This document shows, piece by piece, positions 23,740-34,559 of a stretch of 64,000 nt of DNA. The stretch comes from Anaeramoeba flamelloides (lineage: Eukaryota; Metamonada; Anaeramoebidae), in the NCBI GenBank assembly GCA_027625915.1, contig JANTQA010000033.1, forward strand, positions 4,402,001 to 4,466,000. Direction: 5' to 3'. The translations under genes and the position numbers were made by a program. The stretch's first letter is position 1. Each line of letters starts with the position of its first letter. The notes under the pieces are model-generated. The model saw only the letters and a program-made list of their open reading frames with translations, was not told the DNA's origin and ran no database searches.

Positions 23740-25660
23740 TATTTTGGGTAATCATTTAGTTATTAGGCAAACTTGGTAACTTTTCTGATCTTATGGTTGT
23801 CTATTCTAATTGTGTGAAATAATTCATATATAACTAATACCTCTAACATTAAAAATGTTATTTAAAGTTATTTTAGAAGAGTTTAACCAATTTTTTCCAC
23901 AATTTTAATCGGATAAATCCCAAAAGATTACCAGGTTTAATGATTTACAAAATTGGAAAATTAATTTCGTCCAATGAAACTCAATTATTAATTCAATAGA
24001 CAACAAAGAAAAAAGTCCATCAATTTTCCCATAAATGTTGGAAATTGAAGAAATTCCATTTCTTTGATTAAGAACAGTATTAAAAACAAACACTTATATA
24101 TTCTAGATTCAAAAATTAACAACCTCTCTCTTTTTTTTTTAAATAAATTGTTTATTCTCTATTTTTTCCTTGTAAAAAGAGAGAAAAGATCCTTAATAGG
24201 AGAATCACAGAAAATGAGAAAAAAAAACAAATTCTAAATTTTGGAAAAAAATTAAAACATTTATTTTTACTTAAAGATACTGATAAATTCTAAGAAATGG
24301 TAGAAAATTTTTACTTGATTTTCCTTTTTGAAATTTTTATGATCAACTTTGAATAAAGCATTTTATTAACTCAAGTGTTGAGAAACTCTGTAAAATTAGT
24401 TGTTCTTCAAAATATACTTTGCCCTTGACTGTTTGTTTAGAAACAGTTCCAAGATTTTTAAAAATGGGAAATTGAACTAAAAATTTTTTGAAATTTATTA
24501 GAATTTATCAGTATAAGAAAATTTAGAGGAGTGTTCAAAATCACAAGTGTTAAGAACAGATTATAAACCCCATTCCAAAAATTTGGACACACCCAAAATC
24601 AAAAATAGGCAAAATAAAACCCAATTTATTGTATTTTTACAAATGTAATATAAAAAAATTTACAAGTTACCTAGTATTAATGTTTTAATATGTAATCATT
24701 TTAATCCAAATAAAAGAAAAAAATTTAAAACTCAAAAATAAAAACAGGTATGTCCAAAATAATGAAACGAGCTCAACAAAAAATGTTTTGGTAAATTTGT
24801 TGAAATTTAACCAACAATTGTTGATCGATCAAATGATAAGATACCACCTACCAATTGTATGTGATTTTCCAATTTAACAAACTCAACACTAACTTTCTAT
24901 CAGCCATTGAAAAAAATTTCAGATCTAACCAAACAGATTAGGTAACTGCAAAAAAAGAAATGAGAACCAAACAAAAAAGACAAAAAATGAAATAGTTTGT
25001 AAAATGAAAATTCTTTCCAAATTGAATTTAAAGTTCAGTAATGATGTTAGTTCCACAGTTTAAACTGTGTCCAAAATTTTGGAATCTAGTTTAGATATAA
25101 GGCTTTCTTTTTTTTTTTATATTTTCGATGTTTCTTAAAAATAGTCGAATAAAAGAAGAAATTGAGACTCATTGAAAAGTTGGACCGATCTAGTTTGTAT
25201 TCTGGACGGGATCAAAAAGAAATTTTGTTTCCAATGGAACAAATTTAATATTTAATTTCAATTTATTAAATCATCCAATTTGGAGAAAAAGATATTTGAA
25301 AAGAAAGTTCTTCAAAGTACCCGTAACAAAATAGCATTTTAGCGTTTTAGTTTTTTTTTTTTGTTTTCGTTTGTTTTTTTAATCTTTGAGTTTGATCAGA
25401 ATTTCAAAAATTATGACAAATCATATTGTTTCGTTTGTTCAACAGCCCTCTTCTTATAAACTCCCCCCCCCCATTGAATCCCCTTCTAGACTCAAAATCA
25501 GATATTTTACACGTACTGAGAGGATATTGATTGACCCTCTTCGAACTCCACAATATCATCTTATATCATTTGAACAATATCATATATTTCGCTCTATAGG
25601 ACAAACTCATAATATACCAAAATGATTATTTCCAAAACAACCAATAAACAACTTTATAAG
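23740..25660 (+). repeat. Unclassified 1.2 kb repeat family, copy with nested insertion
   Basis: Collinear with 40440-41620: TTTAACCAATTTTTT, AAAAAGTCCATCAATTTTCC, a GAGAGAAAAGA block, TCATTGAAAAGTTGG, TTTGTTCAACA and TATCATCTTATATCA blocks occur in the same order. Here it is split by the mariner-like element at 24566-25091. The open frame at 25386-25625 is part of this repeat, and its HIVSFVQ text recurs in the other copies. I cannot assign the family to a transposon class. Confidence 0.65.
24566..25091 (-). mobile_element. Mariner-like 530 bp family, intact ends, nested copy
   Basis: 526 bp between TA duplications (24564-24565 and 25092-25093). The ends are AACCCCATTCCAAAAATTTG and, inverted, AACTAGATTCCAAAATTTTG, each followed by GGACACA. 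Same structure as 48318-48849 but inverted. Inserted into the repeat at 23740-25660; the empty-site equivalent is near 41060. No transposase frame recognised. Confidence 0.8.
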
Positions 25661-25906
25661 ATTTTTTTTTTTTTAAAAGAATATGTAAAAAAGTATAAAG
25701 TAATCGAAAATTTTGTTAAAACAATGTTCTATAGATGGTATTAATATTTTTTTTATGGGGTTATCTCTAAAAAAATATAAAAAAATAAATTTCAACACAT
25801 CTTTGAAAACTTATTAAACCAATTATGGAATTTATTATTTCATTTTGTTGCAAAATATTGAACATAAATATTTAATTTTTTCAAGAAGAAAAATTTCAAC
25901 TTGTAA

Positions 25907-26073
25907 GGGACTAGTCTCTATTATTTTTTTTTTAATCAATTTCTAAATTAGGATTCCTAAACACAAAATATGTTTAAAGTAAATTAAAAAGGTTTTCAAA
26001 TCAAAGTAATTGACAAAAAATTTTCTCTCTCTTTATTAAATTTAGCTAAAAAATTTTAATAGAGACTAGTCCC
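25907..26073. mobile_element. Short palindromic element, GGGACTAGTCTCTATTA ends
   Basis: 167 bp whose first 17 bases, GGGACTAGTCTCTATTA, are repeated inverted at the end. No coding capacity. Only this complete copy was noticed; a lone ACTAGTCCCTT-type half occurs near 16640. The target duplication is unclear. Confidence 0.6.
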
Positions 26074-26750
26074 ATAAAATATAAAAGCAAACCAAAATTT
26101 TCATTCACAAACTTTTTCTCAATTCAAAATTCCTTGATTTTATTTCGTTTTGAGTTCCTAGTTCACCCAATATAATTCTTTGAAATATCTCCATAAAAAT
26201 TAGAACCCAACAAATGAAAAGAGATCTTCTAACAAAAACCACTTTCAATATATATTTCTATTTTACTGTTATTTTAATTACAAATGGGAAAAATTTTCAT
26301 TCTTTTTTCAATTTCCTTTATCAAACAAAGTCTTTAAATTCCAATCTACTCCTTTTAGAACTCTCTTTATAAAGGATAAGAAAAATATGGAAAATCTAGT
26401 GAAAATATTTCCCATTTCAAATTGTAAAACCAGTATTGTCGAAAACAAAGGAAATCGAAGTGAATATTTTTTCACAAGAGGTTATTCAAAGAGTATTTTC
26501 AAATCAGTTCATTTTACAAACAATTCAATTAAAACAGTTTTGTTCTATTATCTTTTTTAAATTTGTTCTTTTAGTGATCAATTTATGATTCTTTGGTTTT
26601 TGTTTTTTTTTTAGAAAGCTGGAAGAAAATTTGATTCGATTTATTTTCTCATTAGTCATTGTCAAATTTTTCCTTGACGGGATAAAATAAAAATTTCAAT
26701 TACTGTGATTTGTTTCCAGTTTTTTTTCTCAATTATCATTTTTTTCCAAG

Positions 26751-27933
26751 ATGAAATTATCTTTCTTTCTTATTTCCTTTTGTTTAATATTCTTGATTTC
26801 TTGTGACTTGATTCCAAGTCGTTACCCTGGTAAACGACAAGGAGATCCAGCTGCACCTATCATGATTGAAATGCACGGAGATCTTTTATGTCCAGCATGT
26901 GCTGAAGCTTGGCCAACTATGAAAGTACAAATTCATTTCCAAAGTTTTTCAGTTTTACGAATACAAAAAAAAAAAAACCACCATAATCTTTCCATTTTTG
27001 CTTTTAAAAACAAAAAGTTGATAATTTTTTAATTTTCAATCTTTGGGACTTACTAAAAATTTCTTACAAACAAATTGGTTAAATTTTTTGGGAATAAAAG
27101 AAAAATAATTTTTTATAATTCTTTTTGTTCACAAAAAGTTTATTCACAATTCCCAACTATCCTACCCTGTTTTTTTTGAAAAAACTATTTGTGGAAATTC
27201 AAAGAACTGTTTGAAAATCCAAAGGCTGAAAGATTTAAGAAAGCATACTTAATAGTAATGCGAAAAAAAAAACACAAAAAATAAATAAAAACAAAAACGA
27301 AAAACAAAAAGAAAAAGAAAAAAAAAAGAAAAAAATGGAACTATTTTTCACCAAGCAATAATTGAAAATTTAATTCCAAAAAGCTAACCTAACCTACCAA
27401 ACTCTAACAAACAATTTCCTCTTCATAAAATTATTGTACTTCTCATTCTTTTCACTTGCTAATTGTCATAGGAAGTGCTTGTTCATTATGGCGACAAAGT
27501 TGTCTTTTATTTCCATACTTTCCCACTCCCTTATCATACCGCAAGCTTCCATGTTTCTCAGGCATCGAACGTTATTGTGAAACTTTCAAATAACACTTTA
27601 ACTTACTTTTGGAGGTATTTAGATGATCTTTACATCCAATCTTTACAACAGCAATATTGGAATGACAAAATTGTAACACTAACTGACACGGAAGTTGTCG
27701 ACGAAATTGCCAAATACATTTCAAGCAACTACCCATTCAGCTATACAGATGTGATCAATGGAATGCAAGACGAAAACATTAATATGGATACGCGTGTAGC
27801 CTGGAAATTTGCCTGTGCTCGCGGAATATATGGTACACCAATGTTTTACATTAATGGCATGCTTTGCTCTGACATCGGATCAGGGTCAACACTTCAGGAC
27901 TGGGAAAAGCTCATCGATGGGCTCCTTGCATAA
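26751..27933 (+). CDS. Secreted DsbA-like thioredoxin-fold oxidoreductase (Thioredoxin_4 type)
   Basis: Two exons, 26751-26924 and 27472-27933, joined in phase 0 at ATGAAA|GTACAA and TGTCATAG|GAAGTG, giving 211 residues. Residues 1-18 are a signal peptide (ending ISC). The CPAC active centre is at 47-50, after MIEMHGDLL. The thioredoxin cis-proline is in YGTPMFYING (Pro about 181). An all-helical insert lies between, as in DsbA relatives. The fold catalyses disulfide formation, reduction or isomerisation; which of these is not readable from sequence. The signal peptide places it in the secretory pathway, perhaps the ER or a vacuole. There is no KDEL-type tail (ends DGLLA). The 547 bp intron is A-rich. 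Close relatives exist in plants and bacteria as DSBA-like proteins. Confident of the fold, less of the role. Confidence 0.85.
26925..27471 (+). other. 547 bp intron of the DsbA-like gene
   Basis: GTACAA donor and TGTCATAG acceptor. Holds a long A-rich run (about 27265-27345) and no coding sequence. Confidence 0.8.
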
Positions 27934-28183
27934 TTAATTCGAAGCCTCTTTTTACTCTCCAACCATTTTTTTCTTCTTTCTCTCTATGATTGGGATCTTT
28001 TATTAAGGCCTATTTTTATTCTAACTTGCATTTTGCAACAAATTTGTTTTAAAAACAGAAATGACATTCTTTAAATATTTCTTCAAGGAACATTGAGAAC
28101 AATTACCTCTTTTATTCATAATTTTTTTCAACAAAATATATTTATTTGAATTTTTATTTTAAAGTTTCTTATTTATTGATAAA

Positions 28184-28407
28184 CTGCTAATTGTAAAATA
28201 AATAGTACAAAATTTTCATTCAGCTTTCCGAAATAATAGAAAAATCCTAAGAATTAAAATAAAACACCAAAGTTCCTAATTCTAGAATGTGAAATAATAA
28301 TTACAACTTCCTTATGGAATTAAAAAATTTGAAATTTTGCTTAACTTTATAAACTTTTTTTGGAAAGATCAATGAAAATTTTATTCCATTTATTTTTCAA
28401 CAAATAC
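28184..28407. mobile_element. MITE, 220 bp CTGTTAATTG family, copy 2
   Basis: The left end CTGCTAATTGTAAAATAAAT pairs with the inverted right end near ATTTATTTTTCAACAAATA. TTTTCATTCAGCTTTCC and GGAAAGATCAATGAAAA form the next paired block. 224 bp; more diverged than the copy at 9858. Confidence 0.65.
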
Positions 28408-28429
28408 ACGTGTTCAAAAATGATTTCTT

Positions 28430-28785
28430 TTATTTTTCATGTTTTTTTCATAAAATTGTGATTTTTTTATTAACCAAGATACTTTTTTGGTATGTGCACA
28501 AGGGTCACAAAACTTGAAAATATTTTTGCTGTTTTAAGTTACAATCAATTCCATTTTATCAACCTTTGAATATGCTTGGGTTATATTTGAATTTGAAATC
28601 AGTATATTTAAGTTTCTTTGGACCTTTCTATTCCAAATCACTTCCTTTCTTTTTTACATGAAAGAAAAGGCAACAAATACATCAAAAATATTGTCAAGTT
28701 TCGTGACCCTTCTGCGCATACACAAAAAGTATCGCTGTTTATAAAAAAAATCATAATTTTTTCAAAAAAATATGAAAAACCAATT
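28430..28785. repeat. Foldback element with arms of about 100 bp
   Basis: The left arm (about 28438-28535, with GGTATGTGCACAAGGGTCAC) and the right arm (about 28665-28775, with GTGACCCTTCTGCGCATAC) are inverted copies at roughly 80% by eye, separated by about 130 bp. An open frame at 28618-28818 runs through the right arm and is explained by the repeat. Confidence 0.7.
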
Positions 28786-28924
28786 GAATTATTTTTGCAC
28801 ATGTGTAGTCTTGTCTGAGTTAAAAAAAAAAAAAAGATTGTGCATTATTATGAATAATCTTTTTTTTATGTTTTCTTATTTTTTTTGTGTACTATTGTGG
28901 TTATTTTGTTTCTTGTGTTTTTAA

Positions 28925-29230
28925 TCTTAGAGTGATCAAAAAAAAACTTGGAACCAAAGCATAAAACCCATCTTTCAAAATATAATACTTGTTTTTTTTT
29001 TCTATTTGTTCCAATTCAATAAATAATTCACTAACTATTAGTATACCCAAAACCAAATCAATTTTTAAAGTAAACCCCTTGATTTTTTTCTACAAATTTT
29101 ATATTAGTAAAATATTTTTTTTAAAATTTTCTATAATCTTTTAAATTTATTTTAATTGAATTGTTTTTTTTAATGATAAATTTATTTTTAAATCGTCTCT
29201 ATTTTTTAAGAAAAATTTTCCTTTTTTTAT
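28925..29230 (+). repeat. Direct repeat, left member of pair
   Basis: Shares TTAGTATACCCAAAACCAAA and surrounding blocks, in the same orientation, with 31325-31630. The pair flanks 2.1 kb of other repeats. Divergence is high and no terminal TG/CA, primer site or coding remnant is seen. Confidence 0.5.
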
Positions 29231-29239
29231 TTTTATTTT

Positions 29240-29660
29240 TATTTTTTGACCGAGCAGTTGTTAATCCCTCTTGTTTGCCGTTAGGTTTTTTTAATTTGGT
29301 AATTAAACAGAAAATTATGTTAAAATTTTGTTTTATTTCTGAAATTAAAAAAAATGGTTACTAGCTTTTCTAGAATATAAGAGAATTCAGTAAAATCTTT
29401 GATTTTTCACTATTCTTTGAATTCTGGAAAAACTAGGCACTCTATGGCACTTGAAAACAATTTCAAAATTCCTAAATTTTTATTTAGAAATTTTAATAAA
29501 GACTTAATATTTCTTCCTTATCCACTAGTGATAATAAATATATTGAGTCTTTTTTTATAATAATATTAAAAATATTATTATTTTTTTAATATATTATTTT
29601 TTTTTAATTCAGATTTTTCCAGATTTTACAATTATTTTCATAGGTTGAGCAGTTAAACGG
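29240..29660 (+). repeat. Hairpin-rich dispersed repeat, fragment
   Basis: CGTTAGGTTTTTTTAATTTG, an A/T hairpin, then an arm pair around AGAATTCAGTAAAATC (about 29355-29435), GGCACTCTATGGCACT and a tail matching 8160-8330. Same family as 7290-8520. Confidence 0.55.
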
Positions 29661-30239
29661 AAAAAATTTCCTTTTTTGATTCTTTATTTTAGGATGTTTC
29701 TTTTTTAAAATATTTCAATAAGAAAAAAATATCACTTTATTTATGGCTTATTGATTTTTATTTTTGATTAATTTATGGCAAGTACCCCCCGCTCCCCCAC
29801 CATCACCCATTTTTTAGAAAAAAATAAATATTATTTCTACAAATTTTGAAAAATAAATATAATTTTCAGATTGGGAATATGGTTAAGTTAGAATAATTAT
29901 TGTTTTTGAAACAAGGATTAATTTCAAAATTGTGTTTCAAAATATTTGTGTGTCAAATTTTAAACCTTGTAATTTTTAAACTTATATTTCAATTTTCAGA
30001 TAAATATCCATTTCTTTTTAGTTTAAAGTTTCGTTATACTCTTTTGGAAAAGTTCCATAAGATTATTTATGAGATCCCCCGATAGAGCTTGGAAATAAAA
30101 ACTAAGATTTATTGATAAAAGATATAGAAATGATAACATACAAAATGATGGGTTAAATAGAATACCACTTGATATAAGAATGTATTATACTATTTGATTA
30201 TTCTTTGAATTATCTATTAGCTAAAAAATAGAGTGTTAG

Positions 30240-31030
30240 AAATATTCATGAAAATACCCGAAAATATTTTTACTACATAAAAACATGTTAAGGACAACTT
30301 CCAAAGATCCCTAGTACCGATATACTCAGTTTAACCTTAAAATAACATTTTTATTTTCAGACACAATATATTTTTTGAATTTTCCACTTTAAAACATTCA
30401 AAAGAGTTTTTAGTACTTTTTGAGTATATTTGTGTATGTTAGTTGTTGTTAGGGTATGTGTTATGTATGTCAGAGTATTGGTATGGGTATGCCATGGTTC
30501 TAGAATGGGTTGTGTGCATTTGTATATTTTGGTAGGGTGGATGTTGTGTTTAATCAGTTCCTTTTATAGAATGGGAAGTTAAATAAGGTTTGTTATGGGT
30601 TTGTCTGTGTAGGGTATAAGTATTGTACGAATAGATATTACTCGGTTATTTTTGGATTGAATTTAGGATTACCAAATTATGGGCAATGATACACAATTAG
30701 AAAAAATTCTAAAAAGGGGTATTTTCTCTCAATTGGTTAAAACCATTTCGAAATGATCAGACTTATTACAGCCATCAAACATAACAAGCCCTTTCACACA
30801 AAATGGGTTGTTTACGATTCCCAAAAATTTAAATTTTTTGAATTTTGATATTTTCATATCACAAAAAAATTTACTTTTAACAATAAAAATCCAAATTTAC
30901 ATTTAAACTGAGTATGTCGACACTAGTTTTTCTTATAAGTTGTTCAAAAAGTGTTTTTTCAGGTTTAAAAAATTTTCGGGTCTTTTCGATTTTGGGGCAT
31001 TTTCAGGAATATTTTGATAGATTCAAAAAT
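30240..31030. mobile_element. Non-autonomous element with long (about 110 bp) inverted ends, copy 1
   Basis: The first 110 bp (AAAATACCCGAAAATATTTT through ATACTCAGTTTAA) pair imperfectly with the last 110 bp. The interior shares CGGTTATTTTTGG, GGATTACCAAATTATG, AATGATACACAATTAGAAA and CACACAAAATGGGTTG with 49826-50600. The interior is GT-rich on the top strand, unlike its surroundings. No coding frame. Confidence 0.7.
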
Positions 31031-31324
31031 TTTTATAATAATTTAATATTTTTGAGATCTCCAAACCATTAATCATATTTTGATTAAAAAATGTTATATT
31101 TTGTGTTTATTACATTAATTGTAATTAATATAATGGAATTATTCTTTCAAGTTAATATATTTCTGCTTCTTCTTTTTTTTTTTTTGATTTTACCATTCAT
31201 TTTGGGTTTAACTGATCTACAAACCTTTCCCAATTAAAAAGAGAGTTTAACTTTTTTTCCACTTTTTCTCTTTTTTTTCCCTAAATGACAAAACAAAATT
31301 GATGAACATGATTTTCTTAGATTA

Positions 31325-31630
31325 TAGTGAACAACAAAGTATGTACCAAGAACATAAAACCCTTTGTATAAAATTGAAACCCTTTTTTCTTCTTATTTCA
31401 ATACAACAACTAATCTAGTACTCATTAGTATACCCAAAACCAAACCAATTTGAAGGTAAAATCATTACTATTTTCGGTAAATTTTACAATTAGTAATTCA
31501 ATTTGTTTAAAAAAATTCTCCTTTTATCGAAATTTTTATTTGTTTTTAATTGTTAAAAAAATATTCTTTAAAAATTTACTCTATTTTTTCAAGAAAAATT
31601 TTATATTTGATCCTCAATTTTTAGAATTTA
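31325..31630 (+). repeat. Direct repeat, right member of pair
   Basis: Second copy of the block at 28925-29230, shared around TTAGTATACCCAAAACCAAA. See that entry. Confidence 0.5.
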
Positions 31631-32477
31631 TTTTTAAATAACCAAACTTTAAGAAAACAGTACCATATTTATTTGTTTTCATTCTCAATTTCTTTGATCG
31701 ATTAATGTATATATCTTCTATAACAAAAAACACAATTTTTTCTTTTAGAGGCACAAATTAAACTTTTATACATGTTTTATTTTGACAATGTATATTCTTG
31801 ACCAAAAAGTTAGGGGAATGTAGTTGAAAAAATCCCATAATTTTTATGATATAACGGCCAATTTCCGAAAAGTGAAGTTACTTTTTTCAACAGCCAGACG
31901 GTATTTAAAGAATGAATTTTGATGTTAATATATGATCAATATCTTTTACTTCTTGGAGTGTGCATACCTTAAGATAAAATGTAATAATTTTGTAAAATCA
32001 AATAGTGAAACTTTTCAACTGTTTTCAATTTTAGATATTATAAAAGTAATAATCCCCAAACAGGTCTTTAGTAAACAACACAAAATTTGGATAATAAGTT
32101 TTTAACTTCTGGTTGAAATAAAGAGTAAAGGAATAATTACTTTTTAAAAAAATTTTAAAAATTTATTATTTTGCTAATTAGTGAGAAGAATGAGAGTTTA
32201 AGGAATGTTCAATCAAATTTCGGTAATAAAGAAATCAGTTAGTATCTTCAAATTCAATTTTTGGCTTTAATTACCGAAAATTGTGAAAAATTTTTTTTTG
32301 TTATACCTCTATTATTTTTCATTTCTTGAAAAATATCCCGTCTCTTTTTAGTTGTCCGATTCTACACAACCCCTAGATAAAAAAAAAACCTTACCTACTT
32401 TTTTATTCAATTTATTTTCATTAATTTCCAAACAACTATTTTTAGCGATTATTTAAAAATACTCAAATATCATAAAC

Positions 32478-33320
32478 ATGAAACCTAAAATCTCTCAAAA
32501 ACATAAGAGCTTAAAAGTAACAACTTTTAACATTCTTGCACCATGTTACAAGAGACTAAGTCTTGGAAGGGAATCATCAAAACCAAACTTATGGAAAAGT
32601 AGGCAAACAAATATATTGGATCTTCTTTCGTCAACCAAATCTGATATCTTGTGTCTTCAAGAGATCTGGTTTGATCCGTTTTTTCTCAAGGAAACGAAGG
32701 AAAAATTTTCGGGGTATCAAGGAATTGAGGTTCGAAGGCCAAATCGAATGGACGGGTTGGGGATCTTTGTCAAGAAAAGCACATACAATCTTGTAGATTT
32801 TGAGTCTTTAACGCTCAACGGCCAAGGCTACAGGGTCGCGCTGCTTGCACATGTGCAATCAAAGAGCGATTCTTCAATGCAATTTTTGGTTGTCAACACA
32901 CACTTAACGTTCCCTCACTCAAAACTTGAGCTAAAATTGAGGCTTTGGCAAGTGAAAAAAATAACAAAATGGGTGAAGAAAACAAACTCTTCCAAGAACC
33001 TTCCTGTAATTTTCGCTGGTGATTTTAATTTGATACACGACAGTGTCTATCGGTATGTCAAAAACCAGGGGTTTGAATCTTGTTTTGAAAAAGCAAACAA
33101 AAGAGAGCCGTATGTCACTCACCAAAATCATAGATCTGAACAAGTGTGTACAGACTTCATTTTCTTGAAAACAAACAAAAGCTGTAAAACAAAGTGTACC
33201 AAAACTCAATCATATCTTTTGCCAAAGGGTTTTCCAGATGAAAAGTTCCCAAAAGAATTTTGTATGTCGGACCATCGGCCTTTAGTATCCTCATTGTCTT
33301 TTGAACAAAAAAACAACTGA
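32478..33320 (+). CDS. Endonuclease/exonuclease/phosphatase-fold enzyme
   Basis: 280 residues in one exon, close to the bare domain length. All catalytic positions of the fold are present: N18 (TFNILAP), E62 (LCLQEIW), H142 (VNTHL), D182 and N184 (AGDFN), D226 (CTDFIF), and D265 and H266 (MSDHRP). Mg-dependent phosphodiester cleavage is expected. The N-terminus, TFNILAPCYKRL followed by a spacer, a W, an ILDLL and the LQE motif, resembles the plant At5g54130-type relatives of CCR4 and nocturnin; the substrate (poly(A), RNA, inositol phosphate or lipid) cannot be told. No signal peptide or membrane helix, so probably cytosolic. Stop TGA at 33318. A short AACAAATG-type tandem repeat starts just after the stop. 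The single exon and intact motifs argue for a live gene. Confidence 0.88.
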   Translation: MKPKISQKHKSLKVTTFNILAPCYKRLSLGRESSKPNLWKSRQTNILDLLSSTKSDILCLQEIWFDPFFLKETKEKFSGYQGIEVRRPNRMDGLGIFVKKSTYNLVDFESLTLNGQGYRVALLAHVQSKSDSSMQFLVVNTHLTFPHSKLELKLRLWQVKKITKWVKKTNSSKNLPVIFAGDFNLIHDSVYRYVKNQGFESCFEKANKREPYVTHQNHRSEQVCTDFIFLKTNKSCKTKCTKTQSYLLPKGFPDEKFPKEFCMSDHRPLVSSLSFEQKNN

Positions 33321-33321
33321 A

Positions 33322-33360
33322 TAAATGAACAAATGAACAAATGAACAAATAAACAAATAA
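33322..33360 (+). repeat. Short tandem repeat of an AACAAATG-type unit
   Basis: Four to five units of AACAAATG/AACAAATA directly after the stop of the phosphatase-fold gene. It would lie in its 3' untranslated region. Confidence 0.8.
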
Positions 33361-34559
33361 AAAAATCAATGTGGTGGAACACTAACAACAAATTAACAAA
33401 AAACAATCATAAATTAGTTTAATGTTTTTTATTTTCTCAATTTTTTTTTATTAAAATCCTGTATATATTTTAGTTTTTAAGGGAGCAGAATGTTGCAAAA
33501 ATAAAATGAAATCTTGTTTAGATCTTGAAAATTTTTTTTTTTGTAATTTGTGTTTTGGCTTATGAAAAGGGCGAGTTGTCTCCACTTGAAGGATTTATTA
33601 AGTCAAGTCTATTATTTTTTAAATAGAAAATTCCCAATTTCAATATAAAAACTATGAAAATAACCAATTATTTTTATGTATAATCAAGTTAATTGATTAA
33701 AATTATGTGACTCATTTAGTTTTATCTTTGAAAAAATTGATTTTGAAAGACAAAAATATATTGTTGGTATTTCTAATTATAAAAATTTTAATTTAAAATC
33801 CCACCCAACAAATAAAATACACTATTTTAGGGTATACCAATGGATATTTAATAGATGTTCAACAAAGGTTTCTCAAAAAATTCAGATCTATTAAGTTGAT
33901 TTTTTCTACCCTTTGAGGGCGTACCAACCATAACTTTCAAATTTTCACTTGTTTTTTTTCAAATTCTTATAGGTTTCTGAAAAAACCATAATTATTTTAC
34001 TGTGGTTTGTTATTTTTTTTTTAAATTTAATGTGTCTCTTAACTATTAATTTTGAACAATTATTTTCATATTATTTCAAGTTAAAGGAGTAGCAACTATA
34101 ATATCGAAAAATTCACTTTTAAAGTTAATCAAAAAACAATTTTTTGAATTTTTTATTCTTTTTAGCTTTTCAAAATTTACCCTTTTTTTAAGTTATTTGG
34201 GATCCTCCTCTTTTTTTATTTTTTAGGTGTTGGGGGGAGACAAAAGGAATAAAAAATCGTTATAAAAATTGGCAAACTTTGTCTGGACTAACCTAACCAA
34301 ACCTTTTCAAGACCAGATCTAAAAATAATTAAACTGGACCTATGTAACTGTAGAGAACCGAATCTAACAAATTTGATTGTTTACCGAACCAAAGAAATCT
34401 GAATCAAACTTTCTTTACAATCTTCGGATTCTTTACTTTCATTGGATTTTTGCTTTTGAGTCAGTATCTTGTACTGGAATTTTTCGAAAACAAGATTAAC
34501 AAAACTTTCATTAAAAAAAAAAAGAAACAAAAAAAAAAAAAAGCAAAGCAACTGAAAAG

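Larger units (their letters stand above)
21221..26750. other. Gene-free spacer dominated by nested repeats
   Basis: Contains the Harbinger-like MITE at 22458-22918, which sits inside an older repeat shared with 17940-18260, a TA microsatellite at 23484-23514, the unclassified family copy at 23740-25660 with a mariner-like insert, and a 167 bp palindromic element at 25907-26073. Positions 21221-22280 are the upstream side of the lysine-rich gene; I see no regulatory motif I can name there. Confidence 0.6.
27934..32477. other. Gene-free spacer with foldback, MITE and long-TIR elements
   Basis: Contains the MITE 28184-28407, a foldback at 28430-28785, a direct-repeat pair (28925-29230 and 31325-31630), a hairpin-family fragment (29240-29660) and the 790 bp long-TIR element (30240-31030). 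The 31640-32477 side, upstream of the phosphatase-fold gene, shows nothing I can name. Confidence 0.6.

Noticed and set aside
25386-25625. 79-codon open frame with protein-like text
   Set aside because: Part of the unclassified repeat; the matching regions in the other copies carry stops, and it begins with a non-ATG codon.
28618-28818. 66-codon open frame on the plus strand
   Set aside because: It runs through the right arm and centre of the foldback at 28430-28785, begins with TTG, and matches nothing.
28925-31630. Direct-repeat pair 2.4 kb apart considered as possible LTRs
   Set aside because: Members are strongly diverged, lack TG/CA ends and a primer site, and the DNA between them is unrelated small elements with no coding remnant.
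33157-33406. Minus-strand frames at 33157-33369 and 33206-33406
   Set aside because: Antisense of the phosphatase-fold gene end and the tandem repeat after it.
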